A stretch of DNA of 64,000 nucleotides from Oryzias latipes. Taxonomy: Eukaryota; Chordata; Actinopteri; Beloniformes; Adrianichthyidae. The notes under the pieces were generated by a model. It searched no databases. It worked only from the letters and a program-made list of their open reading frames with translations, and was not told where the DNA came from. How positions within the stretch are numbered: the stretch's first letter is position 1; each line of letters starts with the position of its first letter. The DNA lies in assembly GCF_002234675.1 (NCBI RefSeq), contig NC_019862.2, positions 18,933,514 to 18,997,513 on the forward strand, read 5' to 3'. The translations under genes were made by a program, and so were the position numbers. Below are positions 13,165-23,382 of the stretch, piece after piece.

Positions 13165-13781
13165 TAGGGGTGTAACGATATACGTAGTTGAACCAAAGCG
13201 TTTCAGTGCCGCAGTTACGGTTCAGTTCACTTATGTACCGTTTCGGTACGTTTTTCTTTGTTTTTTTGTACGCTCTCCTGTGTGGGAACACTTTGGCTTC
13301 GTTGTCAGCATCCATGAAGGAAAAAGACAACTGGATAAGTCGAATGTTTTGTGTTGACATTGTTACACGAAGATAGCGTATGCCACAGTAACACATCCAA
13401 TCTGTTAACGAACTTGAAACGGCATCACCAAACTGTAACAATCGGGTCTACGAGAAAAGAAAATGTGCAAGTTAACATTTCTTTTTTTTCAGGCTAGTGT
13501 TAAGTATCAAAAGTTTTGGGTTCCTGGCAGCTAATAGTTTTTCTTATTTTTTTCTGCAGATCACCCACATACATACTTTATTAATCTCCCAAGGGAGAAA
13601 TTCAGGTGTCTGGCATCAAAACACACACAATAAATAACAATAAAATAATAGTTCATAAATTAGCAGTTCATATCGGGCAGATTTGTTAAACAGCAGTACC
13701 GAACCAAAATGTACCAAACCGAGCCCTGGGAAATTCTGAATCGGACCGAATTGAGATTTTTAGCGTATCGTTACACCCCTA
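13165..13781 (+). mobile_element. hAT relic with BED zinc-finger remnant
   Basis: It begins TAGGGGTGTAACGATA and ends with the inverted repeat of that sequence. The 8-bp flanks are TCAGCAAT and TAAGCAAC (6 of 8 match). Inside, plus-strand reading gives SVWEHFGF, then DKSNVLC, then (after a frame change) NTSNLLTNLKRHHQ: the W-x-F-G / C / H-H core of a BED finger as found in hAT transposases. The catalytic part is missing. Near 13,577-13,612 a CTTTATTAATCTCCCAAGGG stretch resembles a LINE 3' tail, so a second element may be nested inside. Confidence 0.85.
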
Positions 13782-14689
13782 TAAGCAACTTTAAGCCTAA
13801 TTTATTTATATAAATATATATCCTCCATCATCAGATAATATGCCACCAGAAAATGTTAAAAGCACCAAAAACGTGATTTTCTTTAAAATCTTTGAGAGAG
13901 CACTTGCAGTCAAAGAAAGAAAAAAGACAAACGGAAAAGACGGATGGATGGCGAGGATAATCACATCGGTGTCTGCACCTCCATCTCTTCAACATCTTAT
14001 TAAAGCTGACAAAGGCGAGAAGTTCTCTCTTTGTCTGCAGCTGCGAGGTCAAGTTACATCTTGGGGGCTGAGGAGGCAAAATACACGCTTGCTTCAGACT
14101 ACAGATAACAGCCGGGAGGGAGGTTAACAGGAGAGGAGGTGTCATTGAAGGGGGTTAGGAGTCCCCCTCCTCCACCTCCTCCTGCAGAAGGGGGGATGCT
14201 GCTGCTGCTGGAGGCTGCCTCTTGGCTTACAGCTTGGGATGGGCAACACCCCAAAAAAAAGACATAGCTTGATTCATTTCAACAAATAAAAATCAACAAC
14301 TTAGTAGAACTGTAAATCACATTTTACAAAGAAGTCAATTCGATTTTTCTTTTTTTGGTTTAGTCTAATACTACATGTAAGATTTTAAGGCTATTTTTTT
14401 TGTGGTTTTTTAAGGCAGGACAAACATAAGACTATAACGTGATGTAGGCCGGCTGGAGGTGAAGGCAGGTGCCTATAAGAAGTTAAGACAAAAGACTAAA
14501 CAACAAAAACACACGCTAGGAAAATCATGAGATATGTTTATAGATATCAAAAAGGAGGGGTTTTTTCCATTTATTTTAGAGGTGGAAGACTTGGGTTGTT
14601 ATTTTGCCCTTAATACCAAAAACTGGGTGTGGACACACTTTTAAAAAAGGTACAATTTGACAGAGGAATTAAAATAAAACTCAATTTCG

Positions 14690-15260
14690 TCATGGTTGTT
14701 CATGAAGTTGGAAGCTAGTAGACCCGGCGGTCCCCCCCTGGCCCCCCGCCCCGTCTGGCCGCCTGTTGTGCGCCCCGTGTCCGCTATTGTTCCCCGCGAT
14801 GTCACAGCCGTTAAGGTGCATGTCGGATTAGCTTTAGCTTTAGCTCAAAAGGCGCTAGCAGCGGAGTTAGCCGTTTTTTTTTTTCTCCACAAAGCTCCGC
14901 GCTCACGGAGCACCTTTCTCCCACTCCCGAGCCTCCCCGCAGGCTCAGCCGTCCCCGCGGCGGACGACGCCAGAACACAAAGCAAAAACCACTGAAAAGT
15001 ACTTCGAAGAGCTGAAACTCACCCAGAGCTCCGTTCCCCAACTCATTGCGGGTCCCTCTGACTGAATTTCCCCCCTGGTTTGGAAGCAGTTTTCCCGGCG
15101 TGCACTCTGGAAATGTGCCGCTGATAGTCCGGTCTGACTGAGCGACTGCCTGCCTCCTTCGTGTCGTCCTACCCGTCCTACCCCTCCTTCACCTCCTTCG
15201 CCCGAACCGCCGGAGACGCCCCAAAAGCGGAGACACCGGACCGCAGGGCCCCAAACAACT
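14690..15260 (-). promoter_or_regulatory. GC-rich promoter/5' UTR block of the F-BAR gene
   Basis: GC and CpG content rise sharply compared with the AT-rich surroundings, with CpG-containing clusters such as CCCGGCG and CCCCGCGGCGG. The block brackets the first coding exon at 15,023-15,046, as expected for a CpG-island promoter of a broadly expressed gene. The transcription start cannot be fixed by eye. It probably lies within 15,050-15,260. Confidence 0.65.
15023..15046 (-). CDS. fnbp1l: First coding exon of an FNBP1/FNBP1L (Toca-family F-BAR) gene; rest lies beyond the left edge
   Basis: On the minus strand an ATG opens the eight codons MSWGTELW, directly followed by a GTGAGT splice donor in phase 0. 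MSWGTELW is the exact N-terminus of FNBP1 and FNBP1L; TRIP10 starts MDWGTELW, so it is less likely. These proteins bend membranes through an N-terminal F-BAR domain and link Cdc42 to N-WASP-driven actin assembly in endocytosis. The exon sits in a GC-rich block typical of a promoter and lies about 1.2 kb head-to-head from the MCCC2-like gene. FNBP1L is preferred over FNBP1 only because human FNBP1L, RPE65 and DEPDC1 all lie on chromosome 1p. Everything downstream is outside the window, so the identity rests on eight residues plus context. Confidence 0.72.
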
Positions 15261-16270
15261 GCTGGATTACTGCTTTATAGCTGTTTTACACTTTAAAGGA
15301 AAAAATGAAAAAATAAGTGCAAATTTAAAAAAAAAAGACAGAGGGGGAGAAATAAAGTTATTTCTCAAATAAACAAACAGACTACTGTTCCAATAACGTT
15401 CAAAATGAGAAACAATCCAATTAAAGAAAGAGAGAACAAAAGAAAGAGATACTTGTTGACAGAAAATAGTGTTAAAACTAGCAAAACTATTAACAATAAA
15501 TAAAGTACATGCATCTAAAATTTTAATTTGTTGATGAAACAAGTGTTGATTAATATTATTTAAATGTATATTTACTATTTCAAATGCCTTAAGATTAATT
15601 TATACTGAATTGTGTCTTTTTTTAAGTGAGCTACAGACTATAGGCTAAAATGTGTACTAAATTACTCCAAGAAATTACTTTATCTTTTGTGGTACATAAA
15701 CTATTTCATTGGTAAGTACTACGCAATATCTTTAAAAAAAATCTTCATCATATTATGAATGTTTTCGTAAGTCACGTGCACAAAAAGTTCAGAGAAATGA
15801 GGAGCATCTTTCTGGGAACAGTTTAACTAAATAAATGCGAAATACTTCCCTCTAGTGGTCAAAATCTGTCATCACATTGCGGTCATCCTGAAGTGGTTTA
15901 GTGCCCCCCCCCCCCCCCCCCCCCCCCCCCTGACCACTTCAAATTACATTTAAAGGATAACGTTTTCCTTTGAGATTTTTTTAATGTGTCAGAGAAAAGC
16001 AAAACATTTAAACGTGTGAAATAAATTACGCATCATTTATGGAAGTTTATTAAACAGCGTAAACAAAAAGAATCCTCTGTTAATGGAGAGTTGCAGTTTT
16101 CCCTTCAGTCCAACAGAGGGCGATAGTATTCGTCAGACGATAATGGTTGACGTTAAAAACGACAAAGAAGATTTTCGACATGTTCTTCCCACAGATTTAT
16201 ACCAATGGAACAAATAATTAAGTGTTGTTCGATACTTTAATTGGCTGTTTTTAGTCTGACATCGTCCAAC
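15261..16270. other. Intergenic region between the F-BAR gene and the MCCC2-like gene
   Basis: About 1 kb of AT-rich sequence lies between two divergently transcribed genes. It contains a run of 27 C (15,904-15,930) and no open frame of note. The promoter of the plus-strand MCCC2-like gene should be in its right part. I could not identify a TATA box or other decisive motif. Confidence 0.5.
15904..15930 (+). repeat. Poly-C tract (27 C)
   Basis: An uninterrupted run of 27 cytosines lies between GTG and TGACC. Such runs are prone to length errors in sequencing and to replication slippage. The G-rich minus strand could fold into a quadruplex. Confidence 0.9.
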
Positions 16271-19200
16271 ATGCACCGCTGCATCTTTAGGTAAGAGGTG
16301 GAATGGTTTTAATGAACAAAGCAGCCTTCGTTTTTTGTGTCACCTGCAGACAACCTTTGACACAATGAGCTCTCGTATAGTAATGTGGTAGTTAATCAAT
16401 CAATCTGTTTAGCTATCATTTCTAAAACACTATTTTTTTAAAATATTTTTAAAGAAGAGTGTAGCATTTCTTTAAATCCATTTTTGCCTTGGTTGACACG
16501 GTGCATAAGACAAAGGGCTAAGTAAGTTGCATACAAAAAAGTGACCATATTTTTTCTCTCTTTATTTGTTTACTGTTATTGCTTTAATTTCAAGTTTGAA
16601 TAAAGTTTTTTTTCTCTTCTGTAAGTAAACATATTTTTTGGCAAAACTGCATTTTATCGAATGATTGAAAATAAGGACGTTGGGGTAATTTTAGATGATT
16701 ATACTAATATTTTGTTTACTAAATTTCAGTCAGATCTGTTGTCAATTGAGGTTATTGTTTTATTTATCGTGGAGTTAGAAGAAGGTGTATATGCTGTTTG
16801 TTTCTATAACTTGTCTTGTAGGTTTGCAGAGCTGCCTTGGCAGTGTGCAGCGCGTTGTATGAGCTCCTCCTCAGGTAAGAGGAGCAGGGTGATGCAGAGC
16901 TCCTTCCCTGTGCTCGACCTGCCCCTCCATCCCATCCAGCACCACATCTATGAAGCAAACCTGAGAAACAGCACCGCCTGCCATAAGAAGTGTGTGGTAT
17001 TCACATCAGCACAGATGCTATTCAGATTTCATAGATTAATTATTTTTGCCATATTGCATATGCTCTTATGTAGATTATATAAAGTATACTGGTTTATCAT
17101 TCACGGTTAATCTTTTTAATGTAAATAGGTACTTTTTGACTGCTCTTCTAAAAAGTATCCACAACTAAAAAGAGCTTCATTTTGTTGCTTTATTTGTCTC
17201 TTTTAATCTGGTTTTATCTCTGACTTCCTGTTTGATAGGTGTACAGAGTTGAGAGAAAAAGTGAAAAAAGGGGGAGGAGAGAACGCTGTCACAAGGCACA
17301 CGCAAAGAAACAGGAAGCTGTTGGTCAGGGATCGTCTGCGTCTCCTCCTGGATGACGAGGACTTTCTGGAGCTTTCGCCCTTTGCCGGTTTGGGTCTCCC
17401 ATATGGGGACATCCCTTCCGCTGGCTGCCTTACAGGTTAGGAACGTCCAGCTGTAATCCTGTTTCTTTGGTTTTTGCGTTGTAGTGTCTGACCAGTATGA
17501 CAACATTGAATTTGCTCTGTAAACACTTTGATGTGCAACCCACGTGTTGTGTGTGTGTCTCCAGGCATTGGCAGGATTAGTGGCCTGTGGTGTGTTTTCA
17601 TTGCCAATGATGCTACTGTGAAAGGCGGCACAGCTTATCCGATCACTGTGAAGAAGCAGCTACGAGCGCAAGAAATAGCCATCCAGAACCGGCTGCCCTG
17701 TGTTTATTTGGTCGACTCTGGAGGAGCCTTTCTCCCGCTGCAGGTTGAGCGCATGAACATCTTCTCTCTGAACCACTTCAATCATAATGATATGGTTTTC
17801 TGTTTTTGATGCCTGATTTGTGGACTTTCAGTCAGAGATCTTTCCTGATAAGAACCAGGGAGGGAGGACATTCTACAATGAAGCCATCATGTCAGCCATG
17901 AAGATCCCCCAGGTAAAAATAAAATCTCATTTTTCTTTGTTGATTTTCTTTTTCTTTTCACTGTTCTGCATCTTTATTCTCTCTATTTATGACACTTTTT
18001 TCTGTGTCCCATCTTCTTCCCTCCATTAGCTGTTGGTGCCACAATAGCAGTTGTCAGTAATCAGCCTATATTACTGAATACAAATTTCATTTTTTTTTAA
18101 ATGAAGTATTATTATTATTTATATTTTTCAAATACAAATACAAGACTACATTCACTTTATTATTATTTTACTTCTTTTTACGGTCACTTTATTTTTCTCT
18201 TTTCTTAGTCACTTTATTTTTTTCGTCTTATTGTATTTTATTTTGCAATTTGAAGTTAGATTCCCTGTTTAGACTGAAGCTGAGAGAAACAGAATTTCAA
18301 TTTCTATGTATGTAAAAATATTATAGATATTGACAATAAAGTTTACTTTGACTTTGAAAATGGAAAAAAACTCAAGTTAAAACTTGACAAATGTTAAATA
18401 AACAAATGATCAATAGTAAATTGACTGATATCACCTCTGTTCAGAGTTACAGGGCTTTTTGTATCATGCTAGTTTTTATTTTTTGCCTAAAGTTAAAATA
18501 CTTTTTTTTAAATCTATTTACCATTTCCAGGGGGTCCTGCGCTGTATCTTAGCTGTTCCTAACACTGCGTTGGACTAAGAGGTCTGAGGTCTTTCCAGGT
18601 ATCTGTTGTAGCCACTCCTCCAGCTTGGGGGTTACAGCCCCAAGTGCTCCAATTACCACAGGCTCCACTGTCACCTTCACTTTCCAGGCTTTCTCCAGTT
18701 CTTCTCTGAGTCCCTGGTATTTCTCCAGTTTCTCATGTTCCTTCTTCCTGATTTTCCCATCGCTTGGCACTGCCACATCCACCACAACGGCTTTCCTCTG
18801 TTCTTTATCCACCACTACAATGTCTGGTTGGTTCGCCATTACCATCCTATCAGTCTGGATCTGGAAGTCCCACAGGATCTTTGCCCTCTCATTCTCTACC
18901 ACCTTCGGAGGTGTTTCCCATTTTGACCTTGGGGTTTCCAGTTCATATTCTGCACACATGTTCCTGTATATTATTCCAGCCACTTGATTGTGACGCTCCA
19001 TGTATGCTTTCCCTGCCAGCATCTTACACCCTGCAGTTATGTGCTGGATTGTTTCAGGCGCCTCTTTGCACAGCCTACACCTTGGATCTTGTCTGGTGTG
19101 GTAGATCTGAGCCTCTATGGGTCTGGTGCTCAGGGCTTGTTTTTGAGCTGCCAGGATGAGTGCTTCAGTGCTGTCCTGTAGGCCAGCCCTTTCTAGCCAC

Positions 19201-22200
19201 TCGATGAAGTTGTGGAAACCCCCCTTGAAGCCAATGGGAAGCCATTTGCACAAGTGTCCATCAAATGTGGGATATACCAAGGTGATGCTCTGTCCCCACT
19301 ACTGTTCTGCATAGGTCTGAACTCCTTCAGCCAAATAATCACCAAGACTTGCTATGGATACCGACTCAGAAATGGGGCCAACATCAGTCACCTCCTCTAC
19401 ATGGATGACATCAAGCTATATACTAAGAGCGAGCGTGACATTGACTCCCTGATCCACCTCACCAGGATCTACAGTACTGACATTGGGATGGTGACAGAGA
19501 GGCAAGGTAGTCCACACAGGAGGGGTCTCACTCCCAGAAGGAACAATAGCAGACATTGAGGACAGTTACAAGTACCTTGGAATTCCACAGGCAAATGACA
19601 ACCTGGAAGCTGCAACAGCAGCTTTTTATGAGCTCATAGATAATCTCAAGGTTAAACTCTTATAGAACACCTGAGTTATAAAACATGAGTACATATGAAC
19701 AGAAGTGGGTTGTAACAAATTTCCTTTGAACTAAAAAACTTGTTTGTAAAAAATATTTACACTCTTCCAAGTAGTTTTTTTGACAAAATACTTTTTCCGT
19801 TTATTCAAGTAGATAACCTACTGCAGTAATCCCACTTTGTTTTAAATTGTCTTGTAATTTATATATTTTAATTTTACTTTTGTCCTATTTCATTCATGGG
19901 ATATTCAATTAAATCAGTGGAATATGAGTTTTGGCAGTTATTTATATAAAAAAGTAAACATTGGCCCGTGTAAAATAACTCAGCTCTGACTGGACCACCA
20001 CACAAAAGCCACAGTTGCATCTGCAACAAATGTCAATGTTGTTAAGATGTGGAGGGATGTTGAAATCTGAGGAAATGATGACAATCTTGTTTTAAATTTT
20101 CTTCAATGAAGAAAATAATTGTCTGTATTGTTATTAGTAATAGGCCTGGTCATAAATAGTTGGTCAGTTGTGGATACTGGCAGAAAGAATGGAAACAGGA
20201 GGAGGTTTCTTTTCATTTCAGCATCTGCAAATACGTTTTACAGTTGTTCAATACTTTATGACTTTAAAGGTGGCTGTGGTGTGTGGTTCCTGCACCGCGG
20301 GTGGAGCATACATCCCAACCATGGCAGAAGAGGCGGTGATGGTGCATCGGATAGGCACAATATTCTTGGGAGGACCCCCACTGGTCAAAGCCGCTACAGG
20401 GGAGGAGGTGACGCCAGAAGAGCTGGGAGGAGCCAGGCTTCATGCTGAGTGAGTCCATCAGCAAAACTCAAAGAGGCAGAAATGTTCATCCACCTGTTGA
20501 AGCGCAAAATGTTTTGTTTTCTCCCCCCACCTTCCAAGGGTGAGTGGCTGTGTGGATCATTTTGCGTGGGAGGAGAAAGAAGCATTCGACTACACAAAAA
20601 ACATCATATCCACCTTCAACTTCCAACTGCCGCATGAAGAGGAGGACAGCACCAGGAGGAAGGCAGCGGAGGAGCCTTTGTACGCTTCAGAGGAGCTCAT
20701 GGGGCTCGCTCCTCGCAGTTATAACTACAGTCTGGATGCTAAAATGGTACGTCAATCCAAAAAAAAACCCACAAAAGATGTGTCTTTTTAAATCTTGTTA
20801 AGGTAATCCTGTGAAAATGTTTGATTTATTTGTTTTTATTTCTGATTTGTCCAGATAGTTAGTCGCCTCACAGATGGCAGCCGCTTTCAAGAGTTCAAAG
20901 CTCTATATGGTACCACCCTCATCTCTGGCTTTGCAAAGATCCATGGGTAAAAGTCACAGGCACACACATCTATACTAAACACTCTTGATTATCTATTCAA
21001 CTAAAATGTAGGGGGCGCTGTAGTCATGAGGGCACAAAGAATCACGTTTCATCAAAAACGAGCTGTAAGGAACTGACCAGCTTTCCTTTTTAGTGCTCCT
21101 TATCATTTCAATAGCATAGTGCACATTTTTTTTATTGTTTTTGTTCATTATAAATGTCCACTACATGTTGAACTTTTTTCACTTGTTTTCTTATGCAGAT
21201 ATTTTTACAATTGACTTCATGACTTAAAATTCTTTATGTTTTTGTTTAATATCAGGAGGATTTTTTTTACAGATGCATATGCACATCCATACAGTAGAAA
21301 GGTGGCTGCTTTTTTTGGTTTATGGAGCAAATAACAAACTTTTAGGCCTTTTTTTTTCTAAATTAGTCATATGAATATGTTGCTTTTCTGAGATAAATCT
21401 AATTTTATATTTTGAAAGATGTTCAAACAACATAACTTTACAGGAAAAAATGTGAAATTTTTAAGAAAGATGGCTGATTTTTCTTCTTCTTGCTTTTAAG
21501 CCATCTGGTGGGAATAGTCGCCAATAACGGCGTGCTGTCATATGAGGCTGCTCTGAAAGGAAGCCACTTCATCCAGCTCTGCGACCAGAGGGACGTCCCA
21601 CTGATCTTCCTCCAGAACACGGCGCCTAGCGGAGCGCTGACGCTGTCAACAAAGCAGGTACTTCGGCAAATTGAAGCATAAACAAAAAAAGGAAAGTAAA
21701 AGAAATGGAACGATGGTCTCTCTTTCAGGCGGAGATGAACAGCAACTGTCTAAAGGCTCAGGGTTCAATGATGGCAGCTGTGGCATGTGCTTCCGTTCCC
21801 AAAATCACAGTGGTTGTTGGTGGTTCACATGGAGCTGACAGCTACGCGATGGTAGGGGAGTGTAAATGTCCATCTTTTTGGGCAGAAAGTCCAAATTTCA
21901 GGATATGCATAATGCCACGAGTTGACTCTGCACATTTGTCATCTGCAGTGTGGGCGGGCGTTTGAGCCGAACTTTCTGTTCCTGTGGCCCAATGCCAGAG
22001 TGTCCGTGACTGCTCCAGGTCATGTCGGAGCTCTGCTTCCTCCTGATGCTGAGGAGGAGGAGGAGGAGGAGAAGCTGAACAGGAGACTGAAGGAGGAGAG
22101 CTCAGCTTTCTTTTCCTCTGGCAGAATGTGGGACGATGGAGTCATTTTGCCTCAGGACACCAGAAAGGTAAAATACTAGTCAGAAAATGGCTTGAAGGAT

Positions 22201-22336
22201 ATTTGGGAGAGTCTCTGATATTGTAGTTTTGTTTTTGTTTTCATTTTAGATTCTAAAAGACTGTCTGGAAATCATCAAACAGCAGCATTATCAGCTTTCT
22301 ACAAAGAAATCTCAGTCCATGCTTCTACGCATGTAG
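16271..22336 (+). CDS. MCCC2-like carboxyltransferase (methylcrotonoyl-CoA carboxylase beta paralogue), possibly catalytically degenerate
   Basis: Twelve exons join in frame to 570 codons including the stop (human MCCC2 is 563 aa): 16271-16290, 16822-16989, 17239-17435, 17565-17743, 17832-17912, 20270-20448, 20539-20746, 20855-20946, 21501-21657, 21729-21851, 21949-22167 and 22250-22336. MCCC2 is the carboxyltransferase subunit of the mitochondrial leucine-breakdown enzyme. The N-terminal half is well conserved ([50 protein letters not shown]). The C-terminal half keeps AAVACA, PKIT, CGRA and WPNAR, but the usual TGFMVG, GSYGAGNYGM and MGGEQA motifs read [16 protein letters not shown] and TAPGHVG, and an acidic E-run is inserted. 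The start MHRCIFR is chosen because it splices in frame. It is probably a fish paralogue rather than mccc2 itself. An AATAAA at 22,716 fits its 3' end. Confidence 0.88.
18150..18356 (+). repeat. LINE-type 3' tail (GACAATAAAGTTTACTTTGACT)
   Basis: The block ends in GACAATAAAGTTTACTTTG followed by ACTTTGA, a common 3' terminus of fish non-LTR elements and their short derivatives. Only this tail and an AT-rich body are visible. It lies in intron 5 of the MCCC2-like gene, left of the larger LINE copy. Confidence 0.4.
18540..19670 (-). mobile_element. LINE with restriction-like endonuclease (R2/R4, Rex6-type), 5' part inverted
   Basis: On the minus strand, 18,549 to about 19,215 encodes a CCHC knuckle ([15 protein letters not shown]) followed by a restriction-like endonuclease with the PDIVVVDK...[10 protein letters not shown] core and the [19 protein letters not shown] tail, typical of R2/R4-type elements such as Rex6. 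Immediately beyond, from about 19,225, the plus strand encodes the same family's reverse transcriptase: [10 protein letters not shown], then the catalytic [10 protein letters not shown], then (frame-shifted) an [14 protein letters not shown] block. The upstream protein segment is therefore inverted relative to the C-terminal segment, and the linker between them is missing. The endonuclease frame is uninterrupted over about 230 codons, so the copy is not very old. It lies in intron 5 of the MCCC2-like gene. Confidence 0.85.
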
Positions 22337-23382
22337 AAGTCTCACCTCCCCCTCTGGATCTGCTGGATAGAAAGTGCATTTGCAGCTGGACTAGTTGACG
22401 TTCCAATGCAGTTACCAGTTTTCATAAAGGAAGATTATTTGACCATATGGGGAGTTGATATTAAAATTATTGCCTTTTTTATGACCTCATTTAGATTTGA
22501 TGTAAAGGTTTTTTATTTTCCCAAAGTGCCTCGAGCTTTGTCTTTAGTCTGCCAAAAGCAAAACTGTAAGAAAACAGAACAGATTTTCTTTTTTGCATCA
22601 GAGGCACAAAAGATGATATTAAAAAGTTTTTAAAATAGATGTTTAAATAGTACAAATTGTATCTATTGAAAATTTAACTATAAATGAATTGTCAAAAATT
22701 ATTTTTTGTATATAAAATAAAAAAGAAACTGAATTTATTTCACCCTTCTTTTTTTCTGCCTAATATGTACTATGACATACATCTGTGGCAAAAAAAAAAG
22801 TTTTTCTTGACAAAATTAATGGGATTGATTTACAACCAAAAACACTTATTTTAATTTGTCATTATGTTGCTGCTCCTCTGTTTAATTGTATATAAAAAAA
22901 ATTAAATATAGTACAATAAGTGGTCGTGGTCTTTGCCTTTGATTTAAAAAAAAGAAAATCTGAAACACATTAAGAAAAGAGCTTCTGTAAAGAAATTTGT
23001 AAACTTCATCTCAAAAAGAAGATAAACATCACATTAAGACATCGCAATGATGACTTCTTATGGATATTTTTATTTGAAAATAATGGTTTAAGGTAAATTC
23101 ACTTTAAGGATAGTTATACTAATATAATTTCACACATGAACAATAAAAAAAAAACATTTTTCATTTAAAAAAAACCCATTACTTGTTTTCTTTAGGCTTC
23201 CAGAAATCAATACCCGACTAAGAAAGGAAAAGAATGCTATCAAAATGCAATTATAGCACAAATATTTGAATAAATGCTTCCAGTTAATGATAATTCAATA
23301 TAATGTGTTGCAGCTGCTGTTTTGAAAACCGGTTGCCGTCACTAACTGAAATGCTGTCATAATTGCGTGATGATGGATGAAG
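22337..23382. other. Convergent 3' UTR/intergenic stretch between the MCCC2-like gene and RPE65
   Basis: The two genes are tail-to-tail here. The sequence is very AT-rich and non-coding. AATAAA at 22,716-22,721 is a plausible poly(A) signal for the plus-strand gene, and TTTATT at 23,069-23,074 (AATAAA on the minus strand) is one for RPE65. No repeat was recognised. Confidence 0.6.

Larger units (their letters stand above)
1..15022 (-). other. First intron of the FNBP1/FNBP1L-type gene (repeat-rich, no other exon seen)
   Basis: This stretch runs from the left edge of the window to the splice donor at 15,022 (minus strand reads GTGAGT). I found no convincing second coding exon of an F-BAR protein on the minus strand and no other host gene. 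It holds the LINE relic, hAT, piggyBac-like and other repeats listed separately. The rest (about 1-5,190, 8,240-10,430, 11,640-12,660 and 13,790-14,690) is AT-rich sequence without recognisable genes. A long first intron is usual in the FNBP1 family. A distant enhancer or a short non-coding RNA could hide here, but nothing in the sequence demonstrates one. Confidence 0.6.

Noticed and set aside
14696-14995. Plus-strand proline/alanine-rich frame in the GC-rich block
   Set aside because: CpG-rich promoters produce long chance frames. It overlaps the 5' region of the minus-strand F-BAR gene and has no protein-like motifs.
18549-19280. 243-codon minus-strand frame as a host gene in the MCCC2-like intron
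   Set aside because: The CCHC knuckle plus restriction-like endonuclease is the C-terminus of an R2/R4-type LINE; the first roughly 20 residues are antisense to the inverted reverse-transcriptase segment.
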